From contig JAJXYO010000039.1 of the NCBI GenBank assembly GCA_021780495.1, forward strand, positions 1 to 45,622: a stretch of 45,622 nucleotides of DNA, in the 5' to 3' direction. The notes beneath the pieces are model-generated. The model ran no database searches, was not told the DNA's origin, and saw nothing but the letters and a program-made list of their open reading frames with translations. Both the position numbers and the translations under genes were made by a program. Below, in pieces: positions 38,439 through 45,622 of the stretch (positions within the stretch are counted from its first letter, which is position 1; every line of letters begins with the position of its first letter). This DNA is from Deltaproteobacteria bacterium. Its GTDB lineage: Bacteria > Desulfobacterota > Desulfuromonadia > Geobacterales > Pseudopelobacteraceae.

Positions 38439-39692
38439 ATGAACCTCAAATACGGCTCGACAACATTTCCACTCGACCTCCCACCGGAGCGGATTGCGGG
38501 CGTTATTGAGGCTTCCGTACCCACCCCCCAGGCCTCTCCCGAAGAGATCATCGCCACAGCGCTTGATGGATGCCAAGCCGCCATTTCCTGTTTCAATCGG
38601 GGCGACAAGATCGTCATCGTCACCTCTGATATTACCCGCCATACCGGCAGCGAGGTCTATCTTCCCTTGCTGGTAAACCGGCTCAACCTCCAGGGCATCC
38701 CCGACCAGGACATCGAAATATTGATTGCCCTCGGCATCCATCGCAGCCAGAGCGCTCATGAACATGAAAAGATCCTCGGCGCACTGTCCGGACGCATCCG
38801 CGTACGAGATCACGACTGCGACAATTCAGCTGAGCTGGTTTCCATCGGCCGGACCTCCAACGGGACGGATGTCCGCATCAACCGTCGGGCGGTCGAAGCG
38901 GACCGTCTGATACTGACCGGTGTCATCGGATTTCACTATTTTGCCGGTTTTGGCGGCGGTCGCAAGTCGGTTCTGCCCGGTATCGCCAGCCGTCAGGCCT
39001 GCATGGCCAGCCATTTTGCCGTGCTAAACCCCGGTCAGGGAAGCGGAAAAAACCAGCTGGCAGTCACCGGGAACCTGGACAACAACCCGGTCCACCAGGC
39101 CATGAACGAGGCCTGCGCCCTGGCCGACCCGGATTTTATCCTCAATACCGTGCTGGCACCCGATAAACGCATTATCGCCGCTTTTGCCGGTCACTGGCAG
39201 AAAGCTCACGAAGCTGGCTGCCGTTATTACCGGGAGCATTTCTCTTATCCGGTTCAGCATAAAGCTGATGTCGTGTTTGTATCCTGTGGCGGTTTTCCCA
39301 AGGACATCAACCTGATCCAGGCCCATAAATCCATGGAATACGCTGCTCAGGCTCTCAAAGATGGCGGTGTCATGGTCCTGTTGGCCGAATGCCGCGACGG
39401 CTTTGGTAACGCAACCTTTTTCAACTGGTTTCGGCATAAGCGCCTGGACCAGTTTGAAGCGGCACTGCGGGAACAGTACGAGATTAACGGACAAACCGCC
39501 TATTCGACCATGCAGAAGGCGCAACGCTTCAGAATCATCCTGGTATCGGAATTTCCCGGACAACAGGTGGAGGAGATGGGGATGCTGCCCGCCAAAACCC
39601 TCGACGCAGCCCTGCACATGGCAAAACGATTGCTGCCGGAGGACTGGAAGGCACTGGTCATGCCCGAAGGCGGCAGTGTCCTGCCGGTGTAG
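38439..39692 (+). CDS. larA: LarA-family nickel-dependent lactate racemase homologue
   Basis: 417 aa, matching LarA's length of about 424. LarA uses a nickel-pincer nucleotide covalently bound to a Lys to racemise 2-hydroxy acids. Visible motifs: GDKIVIVTSDITRHTG near residue 60, IALGIHRSQSAHEHEKIL near 100 (His), GVIGFHYFAGFGGGRKSVLPG near 165-185 (His and the Lys that would hold the cofactor), and FVSCGGFPKDINLIQAHKS near 285. The frame is open from a TTG at 38400, but ATG 38439 fits the family start; no clear ribosome-binding site. larB, larC and larE, needed for the cofactor, are not in the window. Members act on varied 2-hydroxy acids, so lactate as substrate is not certain. Confidence 0.86.
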   Translation: MNLKYGSTTFPLDLPPERIAGVIEASVPTPQASPEEIIATALDGCQAAISCFNRGDKIVIVTSDITRHTGSEVYLPLLVNRLNLQGIPDQDIEILIALGIHRSQSAHEHEKILGALSGRIRVRDHDCDNSAELVSIGRTSNGTDVRINRRAVEADRLILTGVIGFHYFAGFGGGRKSVLPGIASRQACMASHFAVLNPGQGSGKNQLAVTGNLDNNPVHQAMNEACALADPDFILNTVLAPDKRIIAAFAGHWQKAHEAGCRYYREHFSYPVQHKADVVFVSCGGFPKDINLIQAHKSMEYAAQALKDGGVMVLLAECRDGFGNATFFNWFRHKRLDQFEAALREQYEINGQTAYSTMQKAQRFRIILVSEFPGQQVEEMGMLPAKTLDAALHMAKRLLPEDWKALVMPEGGSVLPV

Positions 39693-39704
39693 ATTCACCG
39701 GTAG

Positions 39705-39764
39705 ACGCATGAACGGCAACAGCCCTTCCGGATTCATCCGGAAGGGCTGTTGCCATTCATGCGT
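39705..39764. terminator. 60-bp near-perfect hairpin between convergent genes
   Basis: Arms 39705-39732 and 39737-39764 are complementary over 28 bp with one mismatch (39714/39755) around a 4-nt loop (ttca). The inner 18 bp pair perfectly. It fills the gap between the larA-like gene and the OmpA-like gene. There is no T run on either side, so it may be a very stable bidirectional terminator, an mRNA-protecting stem or a palindromic repeat element. Confidence 0.7.
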
Positions 39765-39784
39765 GGTCAGATTGGCCAGTTACC

Positions 39785-41023
39785 TTAATCGCAGCTGAAA
39801 TTGGTCTCGATACGCCGATTCTGCTGCCGGCCCGCTTTCGTCTTGTTACTGGCGATCGGCCTTGTTTTTCCGTATCCTGCTGTCGTAAGCCGGTCCGAAG
39901 CGATGCCAAACTTCTCGACCAGATACTTTTTCACACTGGCGGCGCGATGCTGGGAAAGCTTGAGGTTGTATGCAGCAGAGCCGACATTATCAGTGTGTCC
40001 TGAAATTTCGCCCTTCGCTTGCGGCCATTCCTTCAGAAAGGTCCCCAGACTGCTGAGGTCCTTGTCGTATTTCATCTTAATGTCCGATTTGTTGGTATCA
40101 AACTCGACCACAACGATTGCTGGCTTGCCGCAGAATCGCTCCGCGGCACGGGGTTTAAGCGGGGCAGGAACAGCGACCGCGACAGGCGGGGGAAGCACCA
40201 CCGTTACCCCGGCGGCACTGGATGTTGCTCCGCCCGCTCCGGAGCAGGTCAGATTGTAGGAGGTGCTGGTTGCCGGCGTAATCGGACGGGCGCCCTGAGG
40301 CGGAACCGGCCCGACACCTGGTTGGATATCGCATCGTTCTGCATTCCGGGATTTCCAGTTCAGTATGGCGCTCTGACCTTTGGTTACGGTTGCAGGGGTT
40401 ATCGTCAGGGTTGCTGTCGGAGCCACAGCAGGAGCGGGTGCCGGGGCAGGAGGCTCGGCAGCCTTGGGAGCAGGTGGCAGTTCGACTGGTGCAACGGGCT
40501 TTACGGCCGGCTTGACACCTCCAAAAGGAATGTAGGCGCCCAGGGTGTATTCCAGGTTACTGTTTGTCCGGTCATTCATCGTATACAGGATATGCCGGAC
40601 ATCCCCTCTGAGGGCAACGCTGTCATTCAGGAAGTATTTTACACCTACCCCGTAATCAAACGCGGAACGTACCCGCCCTTCATTGAAATTCAGTCCGGCA
40701 AACCCGCCGGCCACATAAGGAACTAATTGATTGTCGGGGAAGAAGTGATAGAGCACTTCGCCGCCGTAGCGATACATATCAACCTTTTTTTCATTTTTTT
40801 CCGTATTGACATAATCAAAAAGAGCCTCGACGCCAAGATGTTTGGTAACATTGTAACCGCTACGCAGGCCATAGACCAGACTGGTGTCCAGATGCTGTCT
40901 GCCTTCGTACGTGTAACCGCCCAGGAGCGGCGACACCGAAAACTGACCCTCCAGATTGGCGGCCGAAGCAAATGATGCGGCGGCTAGAATACCTGCTGTT
41001 GCGAATAGTAGCGTTTTTTTCAT
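39785..41023 (-). CDS. OmpA-family protein: beta-barrel, Ig-like domain, OmpA peptidoglycan-binding domain
   Basis: 412-aa outer-membrane protein. Signal peptide (MKKTLLFATAGILAAASFASA), then an N-terminal beta-barrel of about 165 residues (GQFSVSPLLGGYTYEGRQH to NLEYTLGAYIPFGG). A Pro/Ala linker (about 190-225) follows, then an Ig-like module (about 228-300, LTITPATVTKGQSAILNW, with a Cys pair in RCDIQ and LTCSG). The C-terminal OmpA domain contains VEFDTNKSDIKMKYDKDLS, GHTDNVGSAAYNLKLSQHRA and YGKTRPIASNKT. It should span the outer membrane and hold peptidoglycan. The start at 41023 is set by AGGAGGAAAG; the frame is open to 41191. A promoter lies about 50 bp upstream. Confidence 0.92.
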   Translation of the reverse strand: MKKTLLFATAGILAAASFASAANLEGQFSVSPLLGGYTYEGRQHLDTSLVYGLRSGYNVTKHLGVEALFDYVNTEKNEKKVDMYRYGGEVLYHFFPDNQLVPYVAGGFAGLNFNEGRVRSAFDYGVGVKYFLNDSVALRGDVRHILYTMNDRTNSNLEYTLGAYIPFGGVKPAVKPVAPVELPPAPKAAEPPAPAPAPAVAPTATLTITPATVTKGQSAILNWKSRNAERCDIQPGVGPVPPQGARPITPATSTSYNLTCSGAGGATSSAAGVTVVLPPPVAVAVPAPLKPRAAERFCGKPAIVVVEFDTNKSDIKMKYDKDLSSLGTFLKEWPQAKGEISGHTDNVGSAAYNLKLSQHRAASVKKYLVEKFGIASDRLTTAGYGKTRPIASNKTKAGRQQNRRIETNFSCD

Positions 41024-41069
41024 ACGCTTTCCTCCTGTTGAGTGATGTAACAGCATCGAATTGTTGTGT

Positions 41070-41098
41070 TTTATAGCATAGCGGCCTTTAAAGCACAA
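41070..41098 (-). promoter_or_regulatory. Putative promoter of the OmpA-like gene
   Basis: On the minus strand TTGTGC (41098-41093), 17-bp spacer, TATAAA (41075-41070), 47 bp before ATG 41023. The -10 is strong. It lies in the 262-bp divergent gap with hemB; on the hemB side I see only a TTGACG (41122-41127) without a good -10. Confidence 0.6.
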
Positions 41099-41285
41099 CC
41101 AAAAAGACAAGTTTGATCCGATTTGACGCATTACTGCGCTCGGATGATACGTAACTATTGCACCGATTCTCGAAATTGCAAGTGGCGGCATCAGATTCAG
41201 ATAGCAACGCGTGCAGATGCTTGCATTTTCATGGCCTGTTGAGTACTATTTTGAAAACAATTCATGTAGAGCTTGAGGAGGACAC

Positions 41286-42263
41286 ATGTTTTTCCCGCAA
41301 TTCAGGGCACGCAGGATCCGTGGCAACGAGGTATTCAGGCGGATGGTGAGCGAAACAACACTTTCAGTAAGTGACCTCGTATACCCGATGTTCTCGGCAT
41401 TCGGCACGGGAATCAAAAAAGAGATCTCCTCCATGCCGGGGATCTACCAGCAATCCATCGAACATATCGTGGCAGAGGCCAAAGAGGTATATGCCCTCGG
41501 AATTCCGGCGGTGTTGCTGTTCGGCATTCCCGAAGCCAAGGATGCCATCGGGAGTGACGCCTATTGCGACACCGGCATTATCCAGGAAACCATCCGCGCC
41601 ATCAAGCGTGAGGTACCCGGTCTTGCGGTCATCACGGATGTATGCATGTGCGAATATACCGATCATGGTCATTGCGGGATTATCAAAGATGGAGACGTCG
41701 ATAATGATGCGACGCTGGAGTTGCTGGCACGGGAAGCGCTGTCCCATGTCAGGGCGGGTGCAGACATGGTGGCGCCGTCGGATATGATGGATGGCCGTGT
41801 AGCAGCAATCCGGGAGGAGCTGGATGAAAATGGTTTCGACACGATACCCATCATGAGCTATGCCGTCAAATACGCCTCCGGGTATTACGGGCCATTCCGC
41901 GAAGCGGCCGAATCAACGCCTCAGTTTGGCGACCGCCGCAGTTACCAGATGGACCCGGCCAACCGCCTGGAGGCGTTGCGCGAGGCAGCTTCAGACATCG
42001 AGGAAGGGGCCGACATCATCATGGTCAAACCGGGCCTGCCCTACCTGGATATCCTGCGTGACCTGCGCAACGAATACAACATGCCGCTGGCGGTCTACAA
42101 CGTATCGGGCGAATACAGCATGATCAAAGCCGCAGCGGCCCATGGCTGGATCGACGAGGAGCGGGTCGTGCTGGAAACCATGCTCGGCTTCAAACGGGCC
42201 GGAGCCGATATCATCATCACCTATCACGCCAAGGACGTTGCGGGCTGGCTGAAAAAAGGATAG
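41286..42263 (+). CDS. hemB: Delta-aminolevulinic acid dehydratase (porphobilinogen synthase)
   Basis: 325-aa haem/corrinoid pathway enzyme that condenses two 5-aminolevulinate to porphobilinogen. The active-site metal site [15 protein letters not shown] (near residue 120) retains three Cys, indicating the Zn-dependent class. The two catalytic Lys lie in [16 protein letters not shown] (near 197) and [13 protein letters not shown] (near 250). The N-terminus [20 protein letters not shown] is typical. GAGGAGGACAC precedes ATG 41286. The product also feeds B12 synthesis, which fits the nearby B12-using genes only in a general way. Confidence 0.97.
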   Translation: MFFPQFRARRIRGNEVFRRMVSETTLSVSDLVYPMFSAFGTGIKKEISSMPGIYQQSIEHIVAEAKEVYALGIPAVLLFGIPEAKDAIGSDAYCDTGIIQETIRAIKREVPGLAVITDVCMCEYTDHGHCGIIKDGDVDNDATLELLAREALSHVRAGADMVAPSDMMDGRVAAIREELDENGFDTIPIMSYAVKYASGYYGPFREAAESTPQFGDRRSYQMDPANRLEALREAASDIEEGADIIMVKPGLPYLDILRDLRNEYNMPLAVYNVSGEYSMIKAAAAHGWIDEERVVLETMLGFKRAGADIIITYHAKDVAGWLKKG

Positions 42264-42285
42264 TGGCGGCTCTACTCAGCCAGCC
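42243..42285. terminator. Inverted repeat spanning the convergent ends of hemB and the secreted-protein gene
   Basis: ggctggctga (42243-42252) and tcagccagcc (42276-42285) are perfect 10-bp complements around a 23-nt loop. The left arm is in the last hemB codons and the right arm in the last codons of the minus-strand gene. A short T stretch follows on the plus strand. Possible shared terminator; the loop is long. Confidence 0.4.
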
Positions 42286-42706
42286 TTTCTGACATTTCCT
42301 TTCTATACTGCTTGATAGACCCGCCACCGCGTGATGGTGTCGAACTATCGGTCGGCTGTTCCGGCATGCTGCGAATAATTATTCCGGCCTTTTTATCGGC
42401 TTCTTTTTGATTTGCGGCTGCTCCATTCGGGGCAGCCGCAATCGCATGAGCCTGCGGCAGGACGGCGGAGATATGCCTTCTAACCCGGTGACGCTGGTGA
42501 CGCTTTACAAAGGTCCGCTTCAGGTTGACCTCGGAAGGCTCGAACGATGTCATGGTATCGCGGGTAGCCAGCACATACACCCTGCCCCCTGCCCGCCAGA
42601 CCCGTTTTGCCTGAATGAAGCCGCCGTCCTTCAGGTACAGCTTTGCCGCAAACGCCGGTGCTGCAAGAACCATCGCCAACAGAGTTGCACAGAGTATCCG
42701 TTTCAT
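42272..42706 (-). CDS. Small exported protein of unknown function
   Basis: 144 aa from ATG 42706, set by AGGAGGAGAAT just upstream; the open frame to 42844 runs back into the preceding transpeptidase gene. A Sec signal peptide (MKRILCATLLAMVLAAPAFA) is followed by a short beta-rich region (KLYLKDGGFIQAKRVWRAGGRVYVLATRD, described here only by position 20-50). A very basic stretch (KRHQRHRVRRH, about 68-80) and a disordered tail complete it. I do not recognise the family. It begins 17 bp after the transpeptidase stop, so it is probably cotranscribed and acts in the envelope. Confidence 0.75.
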   Translation of the reverse strand: MKRILCATLLAMVLAAPAFAAKLYLKDGGFIQAKRVWRAGGRVYVLATRDTMTSFEPSEVNLKRTFVKRHQRHRVRRHISAVLPQAHAIAAAPNGAAANQKEADKKAGIIIRSMPEQPTDSSTPSRGGGSIKQYRKEMSERLAE

Positions 42707-42722
42707 ATTCTCCTCCTGTCTC

Positions 42723-43616
42723 CTAAGAGTGCGTTCCACCAATGCCGGGACTCCGGGCCAGATAGCGCGGCAATCCGCCGCGCACCTCAACTGGCGGACC
42801 ATCCTCCAGCTCATCCAGTTCTCCAGAATCGTCGTCATATTCATTCTCGCCGGCGACCCATTCGTAAAGTTTTTGCGAATCCATCAGCACCGGTTTTTCA
42901 GGCACCCCAAACACCCTTTTCTGCATCTCTTCATCGAAAAGCCCGATACAGCCGTGGGAGGCGGGGCGCCCCGGAAGATCCCGGGCATGAATCCAGTAGG
43001 AAACATTATCCGCACCGATATAAAAGCGCAAGGCGTTATCCATCGGATACTGTTCCTCATCATCCGCGGTCTTGTACAACGATGAGGTGTGTGTCTGGTC
43101 ACGGGCATCGATGCGAAACAGACCAGTGGGGGTTTCCTTGCCGGGCTTGCCAGTGGCCGCCGGAGCCGAAAACACAAGAACACCATGCTGATAGGCGCCC
43201 AGCCATTGTTCGGTAACATCCACCAGGATGTATTTATCATACCGTCTGGCCGGTTCATAGCGGTGAGGCAATGGTACATAGTTGCGGGCATCTTCGATCC
43301 GGTCAGGCACCTTGATGGTCATGCCGGGATACACATGGCGGCGGTCAATACGGTTAAAACGGGCAATCCAGACCCAGTCTGCGCCGAATAGCGATTCCAA
43401 GGTCTGATTCGGGCGTATAAAGTGGGAATGCCAGCGGATGTTCTCCAGGCTCGGGTATTCAACACGGGAAAGATCTTCCTGCGCTTCGTCGGCCGGGGAA
43501 GCCGCAGGAATGTCGATCGACGATGGCGTTCGCAATACGGTAAGCCCTACCAGCAGACCGGTAAAGAATATCACGAGAGCAAACTTGTGAGAAAGCCGCA
43601 TACGGCTCTGACGCAT
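42723..43616 (-). CDS. L,D-transpeptidase (YkuD) with LysM-like region, second copy in window
   Basis: 297 aa. An N-terminal membrane/signal helix (KFALVIFFTGLLVGLTVL) without an obvious cleavage site is followed by a LysM-like segment (LESLFGADWVWIARFNRIDRRHVYPG, residues about 75-100). The YkuD domain follows, with ASHGCIGLFDEEM near 217, where Cys is the nucleophile; the usual Arg after CI is Gly here. The C-terminus is acidic (ENEYDDDSGELDELEDG). ATG 43616 has AAGGAT upstream at fair spacing; ATG 43601 is the alternative. A promoter is predicted 37 bp upstream. Confidence 0.88.
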   Translation of the reverse strand: MRQSRMRLSHKFALVIFFTGLLVGLTVLRTPSSIDIPAASPADEAQEDLSRVEYPSLENIRWHSHFIRPNQTLESLFGADWVWIARFNRIDRRHVYPGMTIKVPDRIEDARNYVPLPHRYEPARRYDKYILVDVTEQWLGAYQHGVLVFSAPAATGKPGKETPTGLFRIDARDQTHTSSLYKTADDEEQYPMDNALRFYIGADNVSYWIHARDLPGRPASHGCIGLFDEEMQKRVFGVPEKPVLMDSQKLYEWVAGENEYDDDSGELDELEDGPPVEVRGGLPRYLARSPGIGGTHS

Positions 43617-43652
43617 AGGGGTATCCTTATCCGATAATTTACGTGCCAGGGT

Positions 43653-43681
43653 ATACTAGTCATTTTCGTCGAGATATTCAA
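43653..43681 (-). promoter_or_regulatory. Putative promoter of the second L,D-transpeptidase gene
   Basis: On the minus strand TTGAAT (43681-43676), 17-bp spacer, TAGTAT (43658-43653), 37 bp before ATG 43616. It would drive the transpeptidase and the small exported protein. On the divergent side I see no comparably good promoter for threonine aldolase. Confidence 0.55.
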
Positions 43682-43772
43682 CTACTTGTCATACAATTGA
43701 TGATCAAAGTCTGGTAAACTGCACGGCTGCATGCTAATGTCATGCTTTAAATAGCAGTGATCGGGGGAGATA

Positions 43773-44837
43773 ATGGCTATAGATACCAACGAGATACGAC
43801 AGCCGGTGTTCAACCAGTTTGCCAGCGACAATTATGCCGGCATCTGCCCTGAGGCATGGCAGGCGATGGACGAAGCCAACCGTGGCTTTGCCCCTTCGTA
43901 CGGAGATGATGTCTGGACCGAACGCGCCTGCGCCAGCATCCGTGAGGCATTCGAAGCCGATTGCCAGGTGTTTTTCGTCTTCAACGGCACAGCGGCCAAT
44001 TCTCTGGCCCTGGCGGCCCTCTGCCGCTCCTATCACAGCGTTATCTGCCATGAACTGGCCCATGTGGAAACCGACGAGTGCGGCGCCCCGGAGTTTTTCT
44101 CCAACGGCACCAAGATTCTGCACATCCCCGGTCCGACCGGTAAACTCGATCTCGAAGCCGTTGAACAGGCCATCGTTCGCCGCAGCGATATCCACTACCC
44201 CAAACCTCGGGTCCTCAGCCTGACCCAGTCCACCGAGCTGGGCACCGTCTACACACCTGACGAGATCGGAGCCGCCGGGGAACTTGCCCGCCGTTACGGC
44301 CTGCGGGTGCAGATGGATGGCGCCCGTTTCGCCAACGCAGTCGCCGCCCTGGGAGTGTCACCCGCCACAATCACCTGGAAAGCCGGTGTGGATGTCATCT
44401 GCCTGGGGGGGGCCAAGAACGGCATGGCCATCGGCGAAGCGGTGGTTTTCTTCAACCGGGAACTGGCCGATGAGTTCGAATATCGCTGCAAACAGGCCGG
44501 GCAACTGGCCTCCAAGATGCGCTTCATCTCGGCCCCCTGGATCGGGATGCTGGAGGGTGGCACCTGGCTCAAAAACGCCGCCCATGCCAATCGGATGGCG
44601 CAGGTCCTGGCGGGAGAGCTGGAACGGATCCCGGGAGTGCGCCTGATGTCTCCCTGTCAGGCCAATGCCGTCTTTGCCGAGATGTCCGCTGATGCCGCCA
44701 CCACCCTGCGCGCCGCCGGCTGGCATTTCTATTCCTTTATCGGCACCGGCGGCGCCCGTTTCATGTGTTCGTGGCAGACCACCGAGGCGGATGTAAACAG
44801 GCTGGTCGCCGCGGTGCGCGCAGCCGCAGCTCAGTGA
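43773..44837 (+). CDS. ltaE: L-threonine aldolase (PLP-dependent, low specificity type)
   Basis: 354-aa fold-type I PLP enzyme that splits threonine (and allo-threonine) into glycine and acetaldehyde. Landmarks are FNGTAANSLALAALC near residue 70 (phosphate-binding loop), HELAHVETDECGAPEFF near 92, VQMDGARFANA near 183 (Asp for the pyridine N), and CLGGAKNG near 213 with the Schiff-base Lys. GGGGGAGAT lies before ATG 43773. A 52-codon ORF follows after 20 bp, with its own strong ribosome-binding site. Confidence 0.92.
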   Translation: MAIDTNEIRQPVFNQFASDNYAGICPEAWQAMDEANRGFAPSYGDDVWTERACASIREAFEADCQVFFVFNGTAANSLALAALCRSYHSVICHELAHVETDECGAPEFFSNGTKILHIPGPTGKLDLEAVEQAIVRRSDIHYPKPRVLSLTQSTELGTVYTPDEIGAAGELARRYGLRVQMDGARFANAVAALGVSPATITWKAGVDVICLGGAKNGMAIGEAVVFFNRELADEFEYRCKQAGQLASKMRFISAPWIGMLEGGTWLKNAAHANRMAQVLAGELERIPGVRLMSPCQANAVFAEMSADAATTLRAAGWHFYSFIGTGGARFMCSWQTTEADVNRLVAAVRAAAAQ

Positions 44838-44857
44838 TGGCTTGAGGAGGTGAAGAC

Positions 44858-45016
44858 ATGGTAAAGACAGCTACATTCGAAGCGTTGCTGGAAGGCGCCA
44901 AACCGGTTGAAACGGGAGGGTATCTGTTCACCCTGGAGGGGAAGAGCTACCACATCACGGATAAGGATGAGGTCAGAAAGATTGCCGAACAGCACGGCTA
45001 TATCATCATCTACTGA
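44858..45016 (+). CDS. 52-codon conserved-looking small ORF downstream of threonine aldolase
   Basis: ATG 44858 follows GAGGAGGTGAAGAC, one of the best ribosome-binding sites in the window, 20 bp after the aldolase stop. The product starts MVKTATFEALLEGAKPVETG and ends AEQHGYIIIY, with no signal peptide or membrane segment. Composition (Glu/Lys/Ile-rich with alternating hydrophobics, YLFTLEGKSYHITDKDEV) looks like a compact alpha/beta domain. I do not recognise the family. Its position suggests cotranscription with ltaE; any role in amino-acid metabolism is a guess. Confidence 0.72.
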   Translation: MVKTATFEALLEGAKPVETGGYLFTLEGKSYHITDKDEVRKIAEQHGYIIIY

Positions 45017-45385
45017 AAGCTTTGCACGCCTGTACCGTCGCGCGAGTCCACATCCGGCAGGAGCTGTAGCGCTGCATAAAAGGATTCGTGTTGGACGGGT
45101 TGGGCGAGGAGCGCCGCCCCGAGCTCCATGGCGCGGGCACAGATGCCCGGCCATTTGGCGATGATGTTTTTATGAAAAGATGTCTTACCGGCTCAGAGCT
45201 GATGCCGACACAGCTGACGGTAAAAGACATTGCCGCTTTGGTGATCCCAAATGTTTTTCCGCTACTACCCCTTTTCCCACACCGAGTTCACCTGGAAACA
45301 GATGGATCCGGGACCCTGCTCCCCCTCTCAGACAGGTTTCCATCCCCGCCAACCGCACAGACTATCTACCCTAGAACAAGCAGTT
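45017..45385 (-). other. Region without a convincing gene; possible degraded minus-strand coding sequence
   Basis: No frame here has a good start, ribosome-binding site or recognised domain. On the minus strand one frame from about 45180 to 45019 reads like protein (WPGICARAMELGAALLAQP, then YAALQLLPDVDSRDG, stop). In the same frame upstream, stops interrupt a further protein-like stretch (VFYRQLCRHQL). A second minus frame (45006-45230) is open but has unlikely composition. This pattern could be a decayed gene or chance. Confidence 0.25.
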
Positions 45386-45488
45386 AAACGCAGATGAACA
45401 CCGATATTTCAGAAGCATACGACTAAATCAGGGTTAACCCAAAAGGTTAAACATATTGTCAGGATTTTGTTTGGTTTTATCTGCGTTT
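45386..45488. repeat. Inverted repeat aaacgcagat / atctgcgttt
   Basis: Perfect 10-bp arms at 45386-45395 and 45479-45488 separated by 83 bp of AT-rich, non-coding DNA that also holds two ggttaa units. The composition differs from the GC-rich genes to the left. It could be the ends of a small non-autonomous element; no target duplication was identified. Confidence 0.4.
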
Positions 45489-45515
45489 ATCCCATGTATT
45501 ACTCCGGCAATTAAA

Positions 45516-45541
45516 CAGCTGAATTCAGCTGAATTAAGCTG
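45516..45541. repeat. 10-bp direct repeat forming a 16-bp perfect palindrome
   Basis: cagctgaatt occurs twice in tandem (45516-45535) and continues as aagctg. Bases 45516-45531 (CAGCTGAATTCAGCTG) are a perfect palindrome. It lies in AT-rich intergenic DNA 90 bp from the right edge and could be a regulator site for a gene beyond the window. Confidence 0.5.
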
Positions 45542-45622
45542 CATAGGTGATACATGGATGTTTGAAAAAATTCTTTGTTTTGAGTCGGTCGTTTTGCAGG
45601 GTTCGCATATGCTTCCTGGCTT

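Noticed and set aside
45088-45387. Plus-strand ORF of 99 codons at the right end
   Set aside because: It opens with TTG without a ribosome-binding site, its product is low in typical protein features, and it overlaps a protein-like minus frame.

Overview
The window reads as chromosomal DNA of a Gram-negative delta-proteobacterium, most likely a member of the Geobacteraceae / Desulfuromonadales. Reasons: a split F-type ATP synthase operon (no atpB, atpE or atpI) carrying separate b and b' genes and placed directly behind parAB; an HpnI-type glycosyltransferase; many outer-membrane and periplasmic systems; and GC-rich, densely packed genes. This assignment rests on gene content and order, not on a database search. 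I see no tRNA, rRNA, CRISPR array or prophage.

Layout. 1-94 is the 3' end of an IS630-type transposase. 143-2976 holds a K+ transporter (kup) and a Na+/Ca2+-exchanger-family protein, translationally coupled. 2960-4979 (minus) holds a YhcC-like radical SAM protein and a SAM methyltransferase. 5082-10990 (minus) is the F1 sector plus stator of ATP synthase, atpF'-atpF-atpH-atpA-atpG-atpD-atpC, closed by a terminator. 11142-13850 (minus) is parB, parA and an RluA-type pseudouridine synthase. 13937-15675 (plus) is a YtqB-like methyltransferase coupled to a GT21/HpnI-like glycosyltransferase.

15693-22240 is a complete self-regulated RND efflux operon: promoter, an 18-bp perfect palindromic operator, TetR regulator, membrane fusion protein, RND pump and outer-membrane factor. 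22316-26395 is a lipid-transport (Mla/MCE) operon, mlaE-mlaF-mlaD-[TolC-like]-mlaC. An outer-membrane channel gene sits inside it, and I see no mlaA or mlaB. A cold-shock gene with a long leader follows.

26855-43616 mixes housekeeping and envelope genes: YgiQ radical SAM protein, two YkuD L,D-transpeptidases, PBP1A, an orphan TupC-like ABC ATPase, a B12-binding small subunit with cobalamin adenosyltransferase, a large NAD-type glutamate dehydrogenase, YtxH, LarA-family protein, an OmpA/Ig-like/beta-barrel protein, hemB and a small secreted protein. The right end has an L-threonine aldolase, a 52-codon companion ORF, and about 600 bp without a convincing gene but with inverted and direct repeats.

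Most of the window is conserved core genome. The parts most worth following up are the Mla operon with its built-in TolC-family channel, the TetR operator overlapping its own promoter, the near-perfect 60-bp hairpin at 39705-39764, the orphan ABC ATPase coupled to a 16-codon ORF, the 52-codon gene after threonine aldolase, and the unexplained right end. I found no clearly new multi-gene defence or biosynthetic system.
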